Made by a program: the position numbers and the translations under genes | Assembly (NCBI GenBank): GCA_023136985.1 | Contig: JAGLQD010000084.1 | Location: 1-9,915, forward strand | Length of the DNA stretch: 9,915 bases | DNA from: Candidatus Sabulitectum sp. | Lineage (GTDB): Bacteria; Fermentibacterota; Fermentibacteria; Fermentibacterales; JCC-6 | Direction: 5' to 3' | The notes under the pieces: generated by a model | The model's input: the letters and a program-made list of their open reading frames with translations, nothing else | Database searches by the model: none | What the model was told of the DNA's origin: nothing | Part shown: positions 1 through 8,064 of the stretch, piece after piece | Layout of the letters: the number at the start of each line of letters is the position of its first letter | How positions within the stretch are numbered: the first letter of the stretch is position 1

Positions 1-210
1 CTTCAGCGCTACAAGGGTTTGGGTGAAATGAATCCGGGACAGTTGTGGGAGACCACCATGGATCCGGAAAAAAGAACACTGCTCGAGGTAAGAATGGATG
101 ATGCTGTTGAAGCAAACAGGATCTTTACCATACTTATGGGCGATGAAGTTGAGCCACGAAGGCTCTTTATTGAAGAACATGCGGCGGAGGTGAAGAATCT
201 TGACTACTGA
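1..210 (+). CDS. gyrB: DNA gyrase subunit B, C-terminal end (partial)
   Basis: Only the last 69 residues are in the window; the gene enters from the left in frame 1 and stops at TGA 208-210. GyrB is the ATPase subunit of the GyrA2GyrB2 topoisomerase that puts negative supercoils into DNA. The fragment starts in the conserved RYKGLGEMN motif just after the TOPRIM metal-binding domain. It continues through the standard C-terminal signature, with QLWETTMDP, the LMGD segment and VEPRR.FIEEHA, and ends in NLDY. These are strongly conserved in GyrB; ParE shares much of this region, but the directly adjacent gyrA with a gyrase-type C-terminal domain decides for GyrB. The stop codon lies inside the first codons of gyrA, so the two subunits are probably translationally coupled, which would help keep their amounts equal. 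Confidence 0.96.
   Translation, partial: LQRYKGLGEMNPGQLWETTMDPEKRTLLEVRMDDAVEANRIFTILMGDEVEPRRLFIEEHAAEVKNLDY
186..193 (+). promoter_or_regulatory. Ribosome binding site for gyrA, inside gyrB
   Basis: GGAGGTGA lies within the last codons of gyrB, six bases before a TTG codon at 200. It is a near-perfect Shine-Dalgarno match. It decides the gyrA start: TTG 200 is followed by TTDAKN and no ATG in the gyrA frame is as well placed. Confidence 0.75.
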
Positions 211-2689
211 TGCAAAAAACCTCCAGAAGAGGGAACAGACAGCATTTATTCAGCTTGAAGACGAGATGAAAAACTCATACATTGAGTATTCCATGAGTGT
301 TCTGGTTGGAAGAGCACTGCCGGATGTCCGTGATGGTCTTAAACCGGTACACAGAAGAATTCTCTACAGTATGTACGAGCAGAAATTAACTCACCAGAGA
401 CCATACAGAAAATCCGCAACCGTTGTTGGTGATGTTCTTGGTAAATATCATCCACACGGTGACAGTTCTGTTTATGATGCCATGGTAAGAATGGCACAGG
501 ATTTTTCTTTGAGGCATCCCCTTGTACAGGGCCAGGGTAACTTTGGATCTGTTGACGGTGATCCTGCTGCAGCCTACAGATATACAGAAGCCAGGATGGC
601 TCGTATCGGTGAGGAAATGCTTTCTGATATAGAGAAAAATACCGTGGGTTTTGAATCGAACTTTGATCAGAGACTGAAAGAACCGGTTGTTCTTCCATCT
701 GGAATTCCAAACCTTCTTGTAAATGGATCTTCCGGTATTGCTGTTGGAATGGCAACCAATATTCCCCCTCACAATCTTCGTGAAATTGTAGATGCCTGCA
801 TCAGATTTATCCAGGATCCCGATGTTTCTGATGAAGACATGATGGATATTGTGCAGGCCCCTGATTTTCCCACTGGCGGGGTGATAATGGGACTTGGCGG
901 AGTCAGGAGTGCTTACAGATCCGGCAGAGGAAAAATTAAGGTTCGCGGTAAAGTAATTTCCGAAGAGGTCAACGGCAGATCTTGCATACTGGTCTACGAA
1001 CTACCCTATATGGTCAACAAAGCAAGACTGATCAAATCTATCGCCGATCTTGTTAAAGATAAGAGAATTACCGGTATAGCAGATCTTCGTGATGAGTCTG
1101 ACAGAAACGGAATGCGTATTGTAATTGTTCTTAAGCGGGATGCAATTGAAGAGGTAGTACTGAATCAGCTGTATAAATACACCATGCTGGAAACCACATT
1201 CGGGGCAAACCTTATTGCCCTTGTTGATAACATACCAAGGAGACTGACCCTTCTTGAAATGATCTCTTTCTACGTGGAACACAGACATACAGTAGTATTC
1301 AGGCGAAGTCAGTTCGAATACGAAAAAGCTGAAGCCAGGGCTCATATTCTTCGTGGTTTGATCAAGGCACAGGACAACATTGATGAAGTGATCAGGATCA
1401 TAAAGGCAGCTTCAAGCCAGACTGAAGCCAAAGCTGAATTGATGAAAACCTTTGATTTTTCCGAGAAACAGACCCAGGCTATTATGGAGATGCGTCTTGG
1501 CAAGCTCACAGCTCTTGACCGAAAATCACTGGAGGAAGAGCTGGCCGAACTTGAGGTTCTTATTGCAAGGCTTCAGGAGATTCTTGGCAGTAAGCAGTTA
1601 AGAATGGAAATCGTTATTGCTGAGCTTTTAGAGGTTGCTGAGAAATACGGAGAAGAGAGAAGAACTACCATAGTTCCCTGGGCTTCCGATGGTATAGATA
1701 TTGAAGACATGATACCAGATGATCCAATGGTTATTGTTGTCTCTCACAGGGGCTATATCAAGAGATTACCTGTGGATACATGGCGTAGCCAGTCTCGCGG
1801 CGGCAGGGGAAAAACAGGAGTTACAACTCGGGATGAAGACTTTATAGAGCAGGTATTTACTTCCACCAATCATGCTCACATTCTTTTCTTCACCAATCTG
1901 GGCAGATGTCATTGGCTCAAGGTCTGGAAAATCCCGGAAGCAGGAAGAAACAGTCGCGGTAAGGCGATAATTAACCTTCTTCAGCTTTTACCTGACGAGC
2001 GACCTGTTGCCAGGGTTTGTGTACGAGATTTCTCTGGTGACAGATTCATAGTCATGGCTACAAGTGACGGTCGAGTGAAAAAAAGTGCTCTTGACATGTA
2101 CAGTCACCCAAGAAAAAAAGGTATAAAAGCCATCAAACTCCTGGAGAACTCAGAACTTGTACAGGCTGTAATGACCCATGGGGAATCCAATATCGTTCTT
2201 GCCACCTCTCTTGGAAGAGCCATTAAATTCCCTGAAGGGGAAATCAGAGTTCAAGGCAGGGATACTATGGGAGTTACCGGCATGAGGCTGAAAGGCAATG
2301 ACAGAATTGTTGGTCTTGTTGCTGTATCACCCGATGATATTCTAATGTCTGTGACAGAAAATGGATACGGAAAGAGAACGCCTGTTTCTGAGTACAGGCA
2401 GACTCACCGTGCAGGCAGTGGGGTGATCAATATCGTCACAGATGAAAGAAACGGACCAGTTGTGACGATTTCCGTGCCATCTGCAGGGGACGAGATACTT
2501 CTTGTGACCCTGTCAGGTATGGTTATCAGGTTCAGAGGTGATGATGTAAGAATGATTGGCCGAGCCACAAAAGGCGTTAAGCTCATGAACCTTCACAAGA
2601 ATGACACTGTTTCTGATGTTGCTTTGCTTCCTGCTGAACTATTGAGTGATGAAGAGGCAGAAACAGAGGAAGGAAACCGCGAGGAATAA
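200..2689 (+). CDS. gyrA: DNA gyrase subunit A
   Basis: GyrA is the DNA-breaking and rejoining subunit of gyrase, in the cytoplasm. The product is 829 residues, normal for the family. The N-terminal breakage-reunion domain spans roughly residues 20-500. Its catalytic tyrosine is Tyr128, in [11 protein letters not shown], equivalent to E. coli Tyr122. The quinolone-determining region [10 protein letters not shown] keeps Ser89 and Asp93, equivalent to E. coli Ser83 and Asp87, so no classical resistance change is present. The C-terminal DNA-wrapping beta-pinwheel (about 510-810) shows six blade repeats. Blade 1 carries a GyrA box, QSRGGRG at 531-537 (consensus QRRGGKG), which marks gyrase rather than topoisomerase IV. 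A short Glu-rich tail (about 810-829) ends the protein. Translation starts at TTG 200, overlapping the gyrB stop by 11 bases. The next gene begins 5 bases after the TAA. Confidence 0.98.
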   Translation: MTTDAKNLQKREQTAFIQLEDEMKNSYIEYSMSVLVGRALPDVRDGLKPVHRRILYSMYEQKLTHQRPYRKSATVVGDVLGKYHPHGDSSVYDAMVRMAQDFSLRHPLVQGQGNFGSVDGDPAAAYRYTEARMARIGEEMLSDIEKNTVGFESNFDQRLKEPVVLPSGIPNLLVNGSSGIAVGMATNIPPHNLREIVDACIRFIQDPDVSDEDMMDIVQAPDFPTGGVIMGLGGVRSAYRSGRGKIKVRGKVISEEVNGRSCILVYELPYMVNKARLIKSIADLVKDKRITGIADLRDESDRNGMRIVIVLKRDAIEEVVLNQLYKYTMLETTFGANLIALVDNIPRRLTLLEMISFYVEHRHTVVFRRSQFEYEKAEARAHILRGLIKAQDNIDEVIRIIKAASSQTEAKAELMKTFDFSEKQTQAIMEMRLGKLTALDRKSLEEELAELEVLIARLQEILGSKQLRMEIVIAELLEVAEKYGEERRTTIVPWASDGIDIEDMIPDDPMVIVVSHRGYIKRLPVDTWRSQSRGGRGKTGVTTRDEDFIEQVFTSTNHAHILFFTNLGRCHWLKVWKIPEAGRNSRGKAIINLLQLLPDERPVARVCVRDFSGDRFIVMATSDGRVKKSALDMYSHPRKKGIKAIKLLENSELVQAVMTHGESNIVLATSLGRAIKFPEGEIRVQGRDTMGVTGMRLKGNDRIVGLVAVSPDDILMSVTENGYGKRTPVSEYRQTHRAGSGVINIVTDERNGPVVTISVPSAGDEILLVTLSGMVIRFRGDDVRMIGRATKGVKLMNLHKNDTVSDVALLPAELLSDEEAETEEGNREE

Positions 2690-2694
2690 AGCAG

Positions 2695-5600
2695 ATGCCT
2701 GTTAGTGAAAAGACTGGTCAACGCATAGAAGCCTGGTTGAAGAGGAAGCAGTCTGATCAGATAATCGTACAGTCGCCTTTTGTGAATGTACCCGATTTAC
2801 CGGATCTGAAGCTTGTGGAACTTAAGGAAGTGCCCAAACTTACCGGTTCTGTGAAAAGGCTTGCTATTTCTTCATCGCTTGGGTTTTCTGTTCCGGCCCT
2901 TGCCTCTCTGCTTTCCGTTATGGACAGATCTGATGCTGAAAAGCTTTACACGGAATTGTCAAAAAAACCCGCGTCTTTAGATATTGACGAAAAGCTTGCG
3001 CACAGCTGGTTTACTGTTTGCCACAGACTGAATAAAAGAAAAATGGCTTTTGCGGTCACCAGCTATTTCTCCCTTGCAGCACTACATGGACTGGTTGATT
3101 TCAACAGGGACCTGGCAAGTTCTCTGGCTTGCTGGTACAAAGTGCTGCTCTCTTCCGGGATACAGAGTAGTTCTAACCAGGAGACCCTCTTTCGTATTGC
3201 TGAACAGTTTCCAGATAGATTCGCATTTGTATGTGTAAGAGCAGCTTCAGGAGGGGATAGGATACTCTCCGCCCTGGGGAAATCTCTGTTCGCCATAAAT
3301 TGTCTTAATCTTTCAACAGAAGAATCCACCTCCATTCTCGATTACACCATGGAGACAGGATGGCTTCTGGACAACAGGGATCATGAACAGATATGGAAGC
3401 TTATTATGCAGAAGGGGAGCCGTGTTCAGGAAAAGCTCACAGGAGGACTTGTGCCTATGAGCTCTATCCGTTTTTTCGCGGGAATTCTTCGCGGTATTCA
3501 AGAGAAGTGTGGGCTTGATGTTCTTGTCACGCAGGAAAGAGAGCAGAAAGCTGCAACGCTTTTTGATATCAAGTCACTTGATAAAATTCAGGATTATTTT
3601 GCCAGGTTCCCCCAACTGGCACCTCTTATAGATCACCAGATAAAAATGGATCTTACAGAGGAAGTTATTTCTCATCGAATAGCAGAAGCAGATGAATCGG
3701 ATCTGGGTTATTCGGTGGTAGTCTTTCTAGAGATGTTACCTGGTGGTGTTTCTATTTCTGGAGTAATGAACTTCCTCAAGTCAAATGGAGAAGAGATAAC
3801 CAGCGAAGTTCTGACATTCCTGGAAAAGCTGATTGCTGGAACCCAGGAAGGCAAAAGACCTTCTGCGAGAAATATCAACGGTTTTTCCGCTATTGTTTCC
3901 AGGGTTCTTCCTTTTAGTACAGTACAGGACAGAACATCGGTAAAGGGTTTTTACAGAGCTTTGATAGATATGGATGATTCCCTGGCTCACTGGGCAATCC
4001 AGCATCTGGACGAAGCTACCCTGAGTGGAATACAAACTTCCAGTATTCTCTCTGCAGCCTCTCTGGTGCTTAGAGCGTCAGACGAGGGCAACAGAAAGGA
4101 ATTCCTTTCCCGAATTCTGCTCACCGGCAGATTGATTGATACCCTTTCACCTGCTGACCGCAGCAGAGCGCTCTCCAGTCTTGTGCCACCCTGGGTTGAT
4201 ACTCTATTATCATTTGATTTCCCCACTGAAGAAAAGGTTATATCTTTTATCAGTCAAATAAAAGACATCAACAATAGAAACAGATATCTTGAAAATGTTG
4301 TAACCGGTTTGCTAAGCGAACTGCATCCGGATGATCCGGTTTTTGATGATTGTCTTGATTTTGCTGTTAATGGCTACAATTCCTCAGGGGCAATTGACAA
4401 ACTGAGAGAGATCGAACACAATGTTTTCAAAAAAGTTTTTCGTGCCGGTGGACGGGTTGAACTGGTTGATGGATTGATGGTTGATATGCTTTCCATTCCA
4501 GGCTTTGAAGGCGAGAAAACAGGAGAGTTTATTGCCGGGCTTCGTTCAATTTGTGATAGATTCAGCAGGCTTGCAGTTTGGGAAGATAGAGGAGATACTA
4601 TTTTCACCGACTTTATCGGCACCGGTGTCGGGAATATCTTAAGAGCTTTTGTTGATAACCCCTACGCACTGGATTCCGTAAACGCAGAGACTGTAGAAAA
4701 GCTTCTTGAACTTCTTTTTTTAGACGGATCTGCATTGTCAAAAAACACAAGGATTGTTAATCCAGGAGGAACGGCCCAGACATTTTTCGGAGAGATCCTG
4801 CCAGATTCGATCTCACTTTTTAAGAGAGAGCCGGAAGCTCTCCCAGCCTTCCTTTTTGAGATAGGGGATGAATTCTCAAGAAGCGTGGGAGGAATGACCG
4901 CCGGAGAAGGTTTCGCAAAGTATCTTGTCATGGGAATTGATTTAGAGATCCAACAGGATTGTGTTACTGTTCTAGGTTCATGGCTTTCCCAGAGAACCCC
5001 GCCTCCTCTCTCTATCCCAGAAAATTGGTCCAATCAGAGAAGAGAGGAATGGAACACACTCAGAGTTAGAGAAGATACAACTAGAATGAAGCTGTACGGG
5101 GCCGTATCTGCCCTGGCTGGTTCCTCAGACAGCAATGCCAGAGAATCAGTTTTGAATACTGCAGGCTATTTTTCCAGGCAGATGGAAAGAGCGGGCATTC
5201 CCGGAGCCGCCAGTCTTTCTCTCAAGTGGAACAGAAAGATGGTTGATGAGATCCTGGTCCTGTCTGGAGATCTATCGCTGCTTGACCGGTTCAGAAATGA
5301 TTTAACTGGAGCAGATGTAAGCTCGGAGTTGTATTCATACCTTGCGTCTATAGAAGGTTTTATAGAAGAAGACATTTATCACGCATGGCGGCAAATAGCA
5401 TTCCCTCCATTGCTGAACTGCTCAATAGAGATAGCCCTTGTTTCTGGAAAGTCCCCGAAAATTGCTGCGGAGATGGCAAAGGCAGCAACGGATGCTGTGG
5501 AGTTCCTGGGGTACAGTTCTGCTGATGGCTTTTTGTCTACCCTGCAGGGTTGCTTCAGGGATGCTACATCTCCAGAGAGTGGTTTTGCTCTTATGGAAAA

Positions 5601-6258
5601 GCATTTTCTTCTTCCGCTCTGGAAAAGAAATTCTTCTGAAAGACTTGATCTTCTCCTGCTGGGGATGAAAGATAGCAGGCTTCTAACCGGGATACTGAAT
5701 GAACGGCTCGCCATTGAGAGCCGGGTTGACGGGAAAGTTGTATTCATGAGAAATTTTGCAACTTTCTTTGTAACGGTTGAAAAAGCCATGCTTGAGATTC
5801 AGTCTGATTTCGAAAAATCCAAGATTGCTGATGGATTAATGGATTCCTGGATTTTCAGTGGCAGCGGGTCTACCTCCGGAAAACCGCTAGTGGAAATATC
5901 GGAGACCGCTGAACTGGTACAGGATATTTTCAGAAGAGTCAAGTATGGCAGCGGTATTGTCAGTGCCAGCGAGGCTGGGCAGATAAGTGCTGATATGAGA
6001 CGCAAATACAGAGACAATGCAGATTCAGTTGCAATAATTCTCAAGTGGACTGTAGATCCTGCCAGAGAGGGGCTTCTTCAGCTTCTTGAAGAGAGCCAGC
6101 TTCTTTTGCAGGCAGCGGGAACAGACTCGGAACTCATGAGACTTCTCGATGTTCATGGAGCAAGGAGAAGTTTTTTGCAGGAGGCAAAACAGTACTCGGA
6201 AAATCCAGGGGCTTTAAAGAAATACCTGAAAACCCTATCGGTTTCTGTGGAAGAGTAA
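2695..6258 (+). CDS. Very large alpha-helical cytoplasmic protein of unknown function
   Basis: I do not recognise this 1187-residue protein. It is an intact open frame starting at ATG 2695, with GAGGA at 2681-2685 nine bases upstream, and it begins 5 bases after gyrA, so it is almost certainly in the gyrase transcript. The N-terminus (MPVSEKTGQRIEAWLKRKQ) is charged and has no signal peptide, and I see no hydrophobic stretch long enough for a membrane segment. The sequence is dominated by amphipathic helix-like runs rich in Leu, Ser, Glu, Asp, Arg and Lys, broken by short Gly/Pro turns. Examples are residues 50-80, 290-345, 410-500, 660-680 and 1120-1165. This suggests an alpha-solenoid (HEAT/ARM/TPR-like) scaffold, but I cannot define a repeat unit. 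I found no Walker A, protease, nuclease or Cys/His metal motif. It could be a lineage-specific scaffold or adaptor; any link to gyrase is only positional. Confidence 0.85.
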   Translation: MPVSEKTGQRIEAWLKRKQSDQIIVQSPFVNVPDLPDLKLVELKEVPKLTGSVKRLAISSSLGFSVPALASLLSVMDRSDAEKLYTELSKKPASLDIDEKLAHSWFTVCHRLNKRKMAFAVTSYFSLAALHGLVDFNRDLASSLACWYKVLLSSGIQSSSNQETLFRIAEQFPDRFAFVCVRAASGGDRILSALGKSLFAINCLNLSTEESTSILDYTMETGWLLDNRDHEQIWKLIMQKGSRVQEKLTGGLVPMSSIRFFAGILRGIQEKCGLDVLVTQEREQKAATLFDIKSLDKIQDYFARFPQLAPLIDHQIKMDLTEEVISHRIAEADESDLGYSVVVFLEMLPGGVSISGVMNFLKSNGEEITSEVLTFLEKLIAGTQEGKRPSARNINGFSAIVSRVLPFSTVQDRTSVKGFYRALIDMDDSLAHWAIQHLDEATLSGIQTSSILSAASLVLRASDEGNRKEFLSRILLTGRLIDTLSPADRSRALSSLVPPWVDTLLSFDFPTEEKVISFISQIKDINNRNRYLENVVTGLLSELHPDDPVFDDCLDFAVNGYNSSGAIDKLREIEHNVFKKVFRAGGRVELVDGLMVDMLSIPGFEGEKTGEFIAGLRSICDRFSRLAVWEDRGDTIFTDFIGTGVGNILRAFVDNPYALDSVNAETVEKLLELLFLDGSALSKNTRIVNPGGTAQTFFGEILPDSISLFKREPEALPAFLFEIGDEFSRSVGGMTAGEGFAKYLVMGIDLEIQQDCVTVLGSWLSQRTPPPLSIPENWSNQRREEWNTLRVREDTTRMKLYGAVSALAGSSDSNARESVLNTAGYFSRQMERAGIPGAASLSLKWNRKMVDEILVLSGDLSLLDRFRNDLTGADVSSELYSYLASIEGFIEEDIYHAWRQIAFPPLLNCSIEIALVSGKSPKIAAEMAKAATDAVEFLGYSSADGFLSTLQGCFRDATSPESGFALMEKHFLLPLWKRNSSERLDLLLLGMKDSRLLTGILNERLAIESRVDGKVVFMRNFATFFVTVEKAMLEIQSDFEKSKIADGLMDSWIFSGSGSTSGKPLVEISETAELVQDIFRRVKYGSGIVSASEAGQISADMRRKYRDNADSVAIILKWTVDPAREGLLQLLEESQLLLQAAGTDSELMRLLDVHGARRSFLQEAKQYSENPGALKKYLKTLSVSVEE

Positions 6259-6262
6259 TGAT

Positions 6263-7234
6263 TTGAAAAAAATACTTATTCTTTCCACAGGGGGAACAAT
6301 TGAGATGCTGCATGAGGGGAAGGGGCTTTCACTGAGCCCCACGGCCAGCATAGATACCAGCAGCCTTGATTCCATGTCTGATGTCAGAGTTGTGCTGAGA
6401 AAATACCTGAATCTCCCCAGTCCGCACATTACCCCTGAAATAATGGTAAACATCGCAGAGGAACTTAGAAAAATAGAAATATCCGGAGAGTTCGATGGTG
6501 TAGTGGTTACCCACGGAACAGATACACTTGAGGAAACAGCATTTATGGCAGATATACATCTGGAGGGGATGCTTCCTGTGGTTTTCACCGCTGCAATGCG
6601 AGGCGGCAGCGAACTGGGTGTGGATGGACCGCGCAACATAAGAAGTGCTGTTCGCGTAGTTTGTACAGAGACAGAGAATCTGGGAGTAACGGTTGTTCTG
6701 AACGATGAAATACATGCAGCTGGAAGAGTTACAAAAACATGCACATCCAATGTCAGCAGTTTTGACTCTCCGGGCTACGGGCCACTTGGCTTTGTTGATG
6801 ATGACAGGGTTATCTATCACCGTCTTCCAATATGGCGAATGAATCTTCCACCGGGTCCTCTGGTTTTAGAGGAAAAGGTAGGGCTTGTTAGAGTCGCCGC
6901 AGGGTATGGTCACGATCTTATTGATTTTCTAGCCGGGTCAGGCTATAAAGGAATAATTGTAGAAGCCTTCGGCAGAGGGAATGTACACCCAGATACAGCT
7001 GATGCCATTGAAAGAGCCATTGATTCTGGTGTGGTGGTAATACTTACCAGCAGATGTCATGAGGGCCGGGTTCTTGGAGTTTACTCCTACCCCGGAGGGG
7101 GTGTTGATCTGATAAAGAGAGGTGTGTTGTCTGCTGGTGATATGGCCGGTTGCAAAATTCGCCTGTTCCTTATGGCCTGTCTTGGTAGAAAAATGAAAAA
7201 AGATCATATAGGGAAGATGCTGTCAAGTCTTTAG
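6263..7234 (+). CDS. ansA: L-asparaginase, type I-like cytoplasmic
   Basis: Hydrolyses L-asparagine to aspartate and ammonia; some relatives also use glutamine. The 323-residue length fits the bacterial asparaginase/glutaminase family. The first signature, STGGTIE, supplies the nucleophile Thr12. The second, VVTHGTDTLEET, supplies Thr86 and Asp87, and Lys158 in GRVTKT completes the catalytic set (T12, T89, D90, K162 in E. coli AnsB). The FDSPGYGPLG segment and the AAGYG motif of the C-terminal domain are also typical. There is no signal peptide, so the enzyme should be cytoplasmic, like AnsA. It lacks the long N-terminal extension of archaeal GatD, so a tRNA amidotransferase role is unlikely. 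The start is TTG 6263, preceded by GGAAG at 6249-6253; the nearby ATG 6258 reads into a stop after two codons. It lies 4 bases after the large unknown gene and is probably the last gene of the gyrBA transcript. Confidence 0.93.
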   Translation: MKKILILSTGGTIEMLHEGKGLSLSPTASIDTSSLDSMSDVRVVLRKYLNLPSPHITPEIMVNIAEELRKIEISGEFDGVVVTHGTDTLEETAFMADIHLEGMLPVVFTAAMRGGSELGVDGPRNIRSAVRVVCTETENLGVTVVLNDEIHAAGRVTKTCTSNVSSFDSPGYGPLGFVDDDRVIYHRLPIWRMNLPPGPLVLEEKVGLVRVAAGYGHDLIDFLAGSGYKGIIVEAFGRGNVHPDTADAIERAIDSGVVVILTSRCHEGRVLGVYSYPGGGVDLIKRGVLSAGDMAGCKIRLFLMACLGRKMKKDHIGKMLSSL

Positions 7235-7241
7235 CCGTCAA

Positions 7242-7257
7242 GCAGGTTTGACCCTGC
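7242..7257 (+). repeat. Short inverted repeat after the asparaginase gene
   Basis: GCAGG (7242-7246) and CCTGC (7253-7257) can pair around a six-base loop, giving a 5-bp GC-rich stem just after the asparaginase stop. There is no T-run after it, so it is a poor intrinsic terminator. The loop and 3' arm coincide with the -35 element proposed below, so it may be incidental or an operator. Confidence 0.35.
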
Positions 7258-7276
7258 GGGAGAACGGTTTTAGATT
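7248..7276 (+). promoter_or_regulatory. Putative sigma70-type promoter for the anchor-bactofilin genes
   Basis: TTGACC (7248-7253) matches the -35 consensus at five of six positions. After exactly 17 bases comes TAGATT (7271-7276), a four-of-six match to TATAAT. A start of transcription near 7283 would leave a short leader before the next gene. It lies in the first intergenic gap of the window, where a new transcript would be expected. This is judged by eye only. Confidence 0.45.
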
Positions 7277-7305
7277 AGCGTGTGTTGTTGATCTAGCTGG
7301 GAGTG

Positions 7306-7662
7306 ATGTTGGGTTATATAGATAAAAGCTTTACTGTTAACATAATACCGCATGATGCTACTCGTAGTAGAAAAGAATGGATAGTATCCGGCAGGAAGCT
7401 GGTAGTTTTTCGTTTTTTTGCGGTACTGATTTTTCTTGTTGTTGCCACCGCCGTGGTTGTTCTTTCTGTGGGAACGGCTGAGTTTACAAGAACGGCTGAG
7501 CTCAAGGCGGTGAATAGTCTGCTGTCTGATTCTCTGTCCGCAGCAAGAGAGCTGAACATCAGGCTGGACGAAATAGAGTTGGAATTACAGGAAATACGCG
7601 ACACGCGGTCGGTTATTGAAAATCTGGCTACTGCTGGAGTTACCGGGGGCTACCCCGAGTAG
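7306..7662 (+). CDS. Membrane-anchored coiled-coil protein resembling the N-terminus of an M23 (LytM) peptidase, without the peptidase domain
   Basis: A small single-pass inner-membrane protein of about 118 residues. A short cytoplasmic segment carries the pattern KSFTVNIIPHDATRSRKEW then VSGRKL, typical of the N-termini of many M23-family cell-wall endopeptidases. A hydrophobic helix follows at about residues 38-57, then a predicted coiled coil at about 65-108 (ELKAVNSLLSDSL onwards) ending in ENLATAG. In full-length relatives that is where a linker and the zinc peptidase domain would begin, but here a TAG ends the gene at 7660-7662. The next gene starts 14 bases later, so no peptidase remnant exists. 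The start is uncertain: GTG 7303 overlaps the only Shine-Dalgarno candidate (GGGAG, 7299-7303), and ATG 7306 and TTG 7309 are both possible. TTG has the better spacing. Its likely role is anchoring or recruiting the neighbouring bactofilin at the membrane, which is inference. Confidence 0.75.
   Translation: MLGYIDKSFTVNIIPHDATRSRKEWIVSGRKLVVFRFFAVLIFLVVATAVVVLSVGTAEFTRTAELKAVNSLLSDSLSAARELNIRLDEIELELQEIRDTRSVIENLATAGVTGGYPE
7472..7500 (+). repeat. 11-bp direct repeat inside the anchor gene
   Basis: GAACGGCTGAG occurs at 7472-7482 and again at 7490-7500, an 18-base period that keeps frame and gives a repeated Thr-Ala-Glu unit just outside the membrane segment. It looks like a small in-frame duplication at the start of the coiled coil. 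Confidence 0.7.
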
Positions 7663-7676
7663 ATGAGGTTAGTGTT

Positions 7677-8036
7677 ATGGCTAAAGATGATTCGTACAGT
7701 GCAATTAACTCTACTATTGGTGGTGGCAGCACCGTTAACGGAATTCTCAATATCAAGGGAGGCCTCAGGGTTGACGGTTTTGTTGAGGGAGAAGTTAATG
7801 TTGCCGGTACTTTAACAGTGGGACATGAAGGTCGGATCAAGGGTAATGTTTCCGTCACACACGCTATTATCGGTGGAACTGTAAACGGCACCATAAAGGC
7901 GGAAAAACAGTTGGAACTTCAAAACGGTTCTCGTATTGAAGGAGATATAATCACAAAATCTCTCACCATCGAAGAGGGTGTCTTTTTTGAAGGTCATTGC
8001 AGTATGAGTGGTGCTGAATCCAAGCCTAAACAGTAG
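7677..8036 (+). CDS. Bactofilin (polymer-forming cytoskeletal protein)
   Basis: Bactofilins form nucleotide-independent filaments lining the cytoplasmic face of the membrane. They place cell-wall enzymes, and so influence curvature, stalks or cell shape. The 119-residue product has the usual architecture: a short flexible N-terminus, a central right-handed beta-helix domain at about residues 12-110, and a short polar tail ending in KPKQ. The core shows the repeating Gly-x-Ile/Val-x-Gly rungs, for example GGSTVNGILNIKGGLRVDG, GRIKGNVSV, GTVNGTIKA and SRIEGDII. Translation starts at ATG 7677 with GAGG at 7665-7668, eight bases upstream. It follows the peptidase-like anchor gene by 14 bases, which matches the common pairing of bactofilins with M23 peptidases (for example CcmA and Csd1 in Helicobacter). 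Here the partner lacks the catalytic domain, so this bactofilin may use a peptidase encoded elsewhere. Confidence 0.93.
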   Translation: MAKDDSYSAINSTIGGGSTVNGILNIKGGLRVDGFVEGEVNVAGTLTVGHEGRIKGNVSVTHAIIGGTVNGTIKAEKQLELQNGSRIEGDIITKSLTIEEGVFFEGHCSMSGAESKPKQ

Positions 8037-8044
8037 TTATTGAG

Positions 8045-8064
8045 CAACATCAAAGCGAATGTTG
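8045..8064 (+). repeat. Inverted repeat around the start of the small Cys-rich ORF
   Basis: CAACAT (8045-8050) and ATGTTG (8059-8064) are perfect 6-bp inverted copies separated by eight bases, just after the bactofilin stop. A hairpin here would hold the ATG 8059 of the possible small gene in its 3' arm. No T-run follows, so it does not look like a terminator. Confidence 0.4.

Noticed and set aside
461..478. Quinolone-resistance substitution in gyrA
   Set aside because: Ser89 and Asp93 (E. coli Ser83 and Asp87) are both the susceptible-type residues.
339..772. Two overlapping minus-strand open frames of 138 and 128 codons
   Set aside because: They lie antisense to the most conserved part of gyrA, and their products are rich in Cys, His and Ser with no recognisable pattern.
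1001..1345. Minus-strand open frame of 114 codons
   Set aside because: Antisense to the gyrA core, with no ribosome site or motif; a by-product of gyrA codon use.
3250..3285. Possible Walker A (ASGGDRILSALGKS) in the large unknown protein
   Set aside because: The GxxxxGKS spacing fails: the position five before the GK is Ile, not Gly, and no Walker B partner is evident.
6235..6820. Minus-strand open frames of 171 and 163 codons
   Set aside because: Both lie opposite the asparaginase, whose catalytic motifs are intact on the + strand; low-complexity Ser/Thr/Val-rich translation is typical of an antisense frame.
7235..7302. Intrinsic terminator after the asparaginase gene
   Set aside because: The only stem is 5 bp and is not followed by a T-run, so it is listed only as an inverted repeat.
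7600..7680. Frameshifted remains of an M23 peptidase domain after the anchor protein
   Set aside because: Only 14 bases separate the anchor stop from the bactofilin start, and the bactofilin frame is intact, so there is no room for a remnant.
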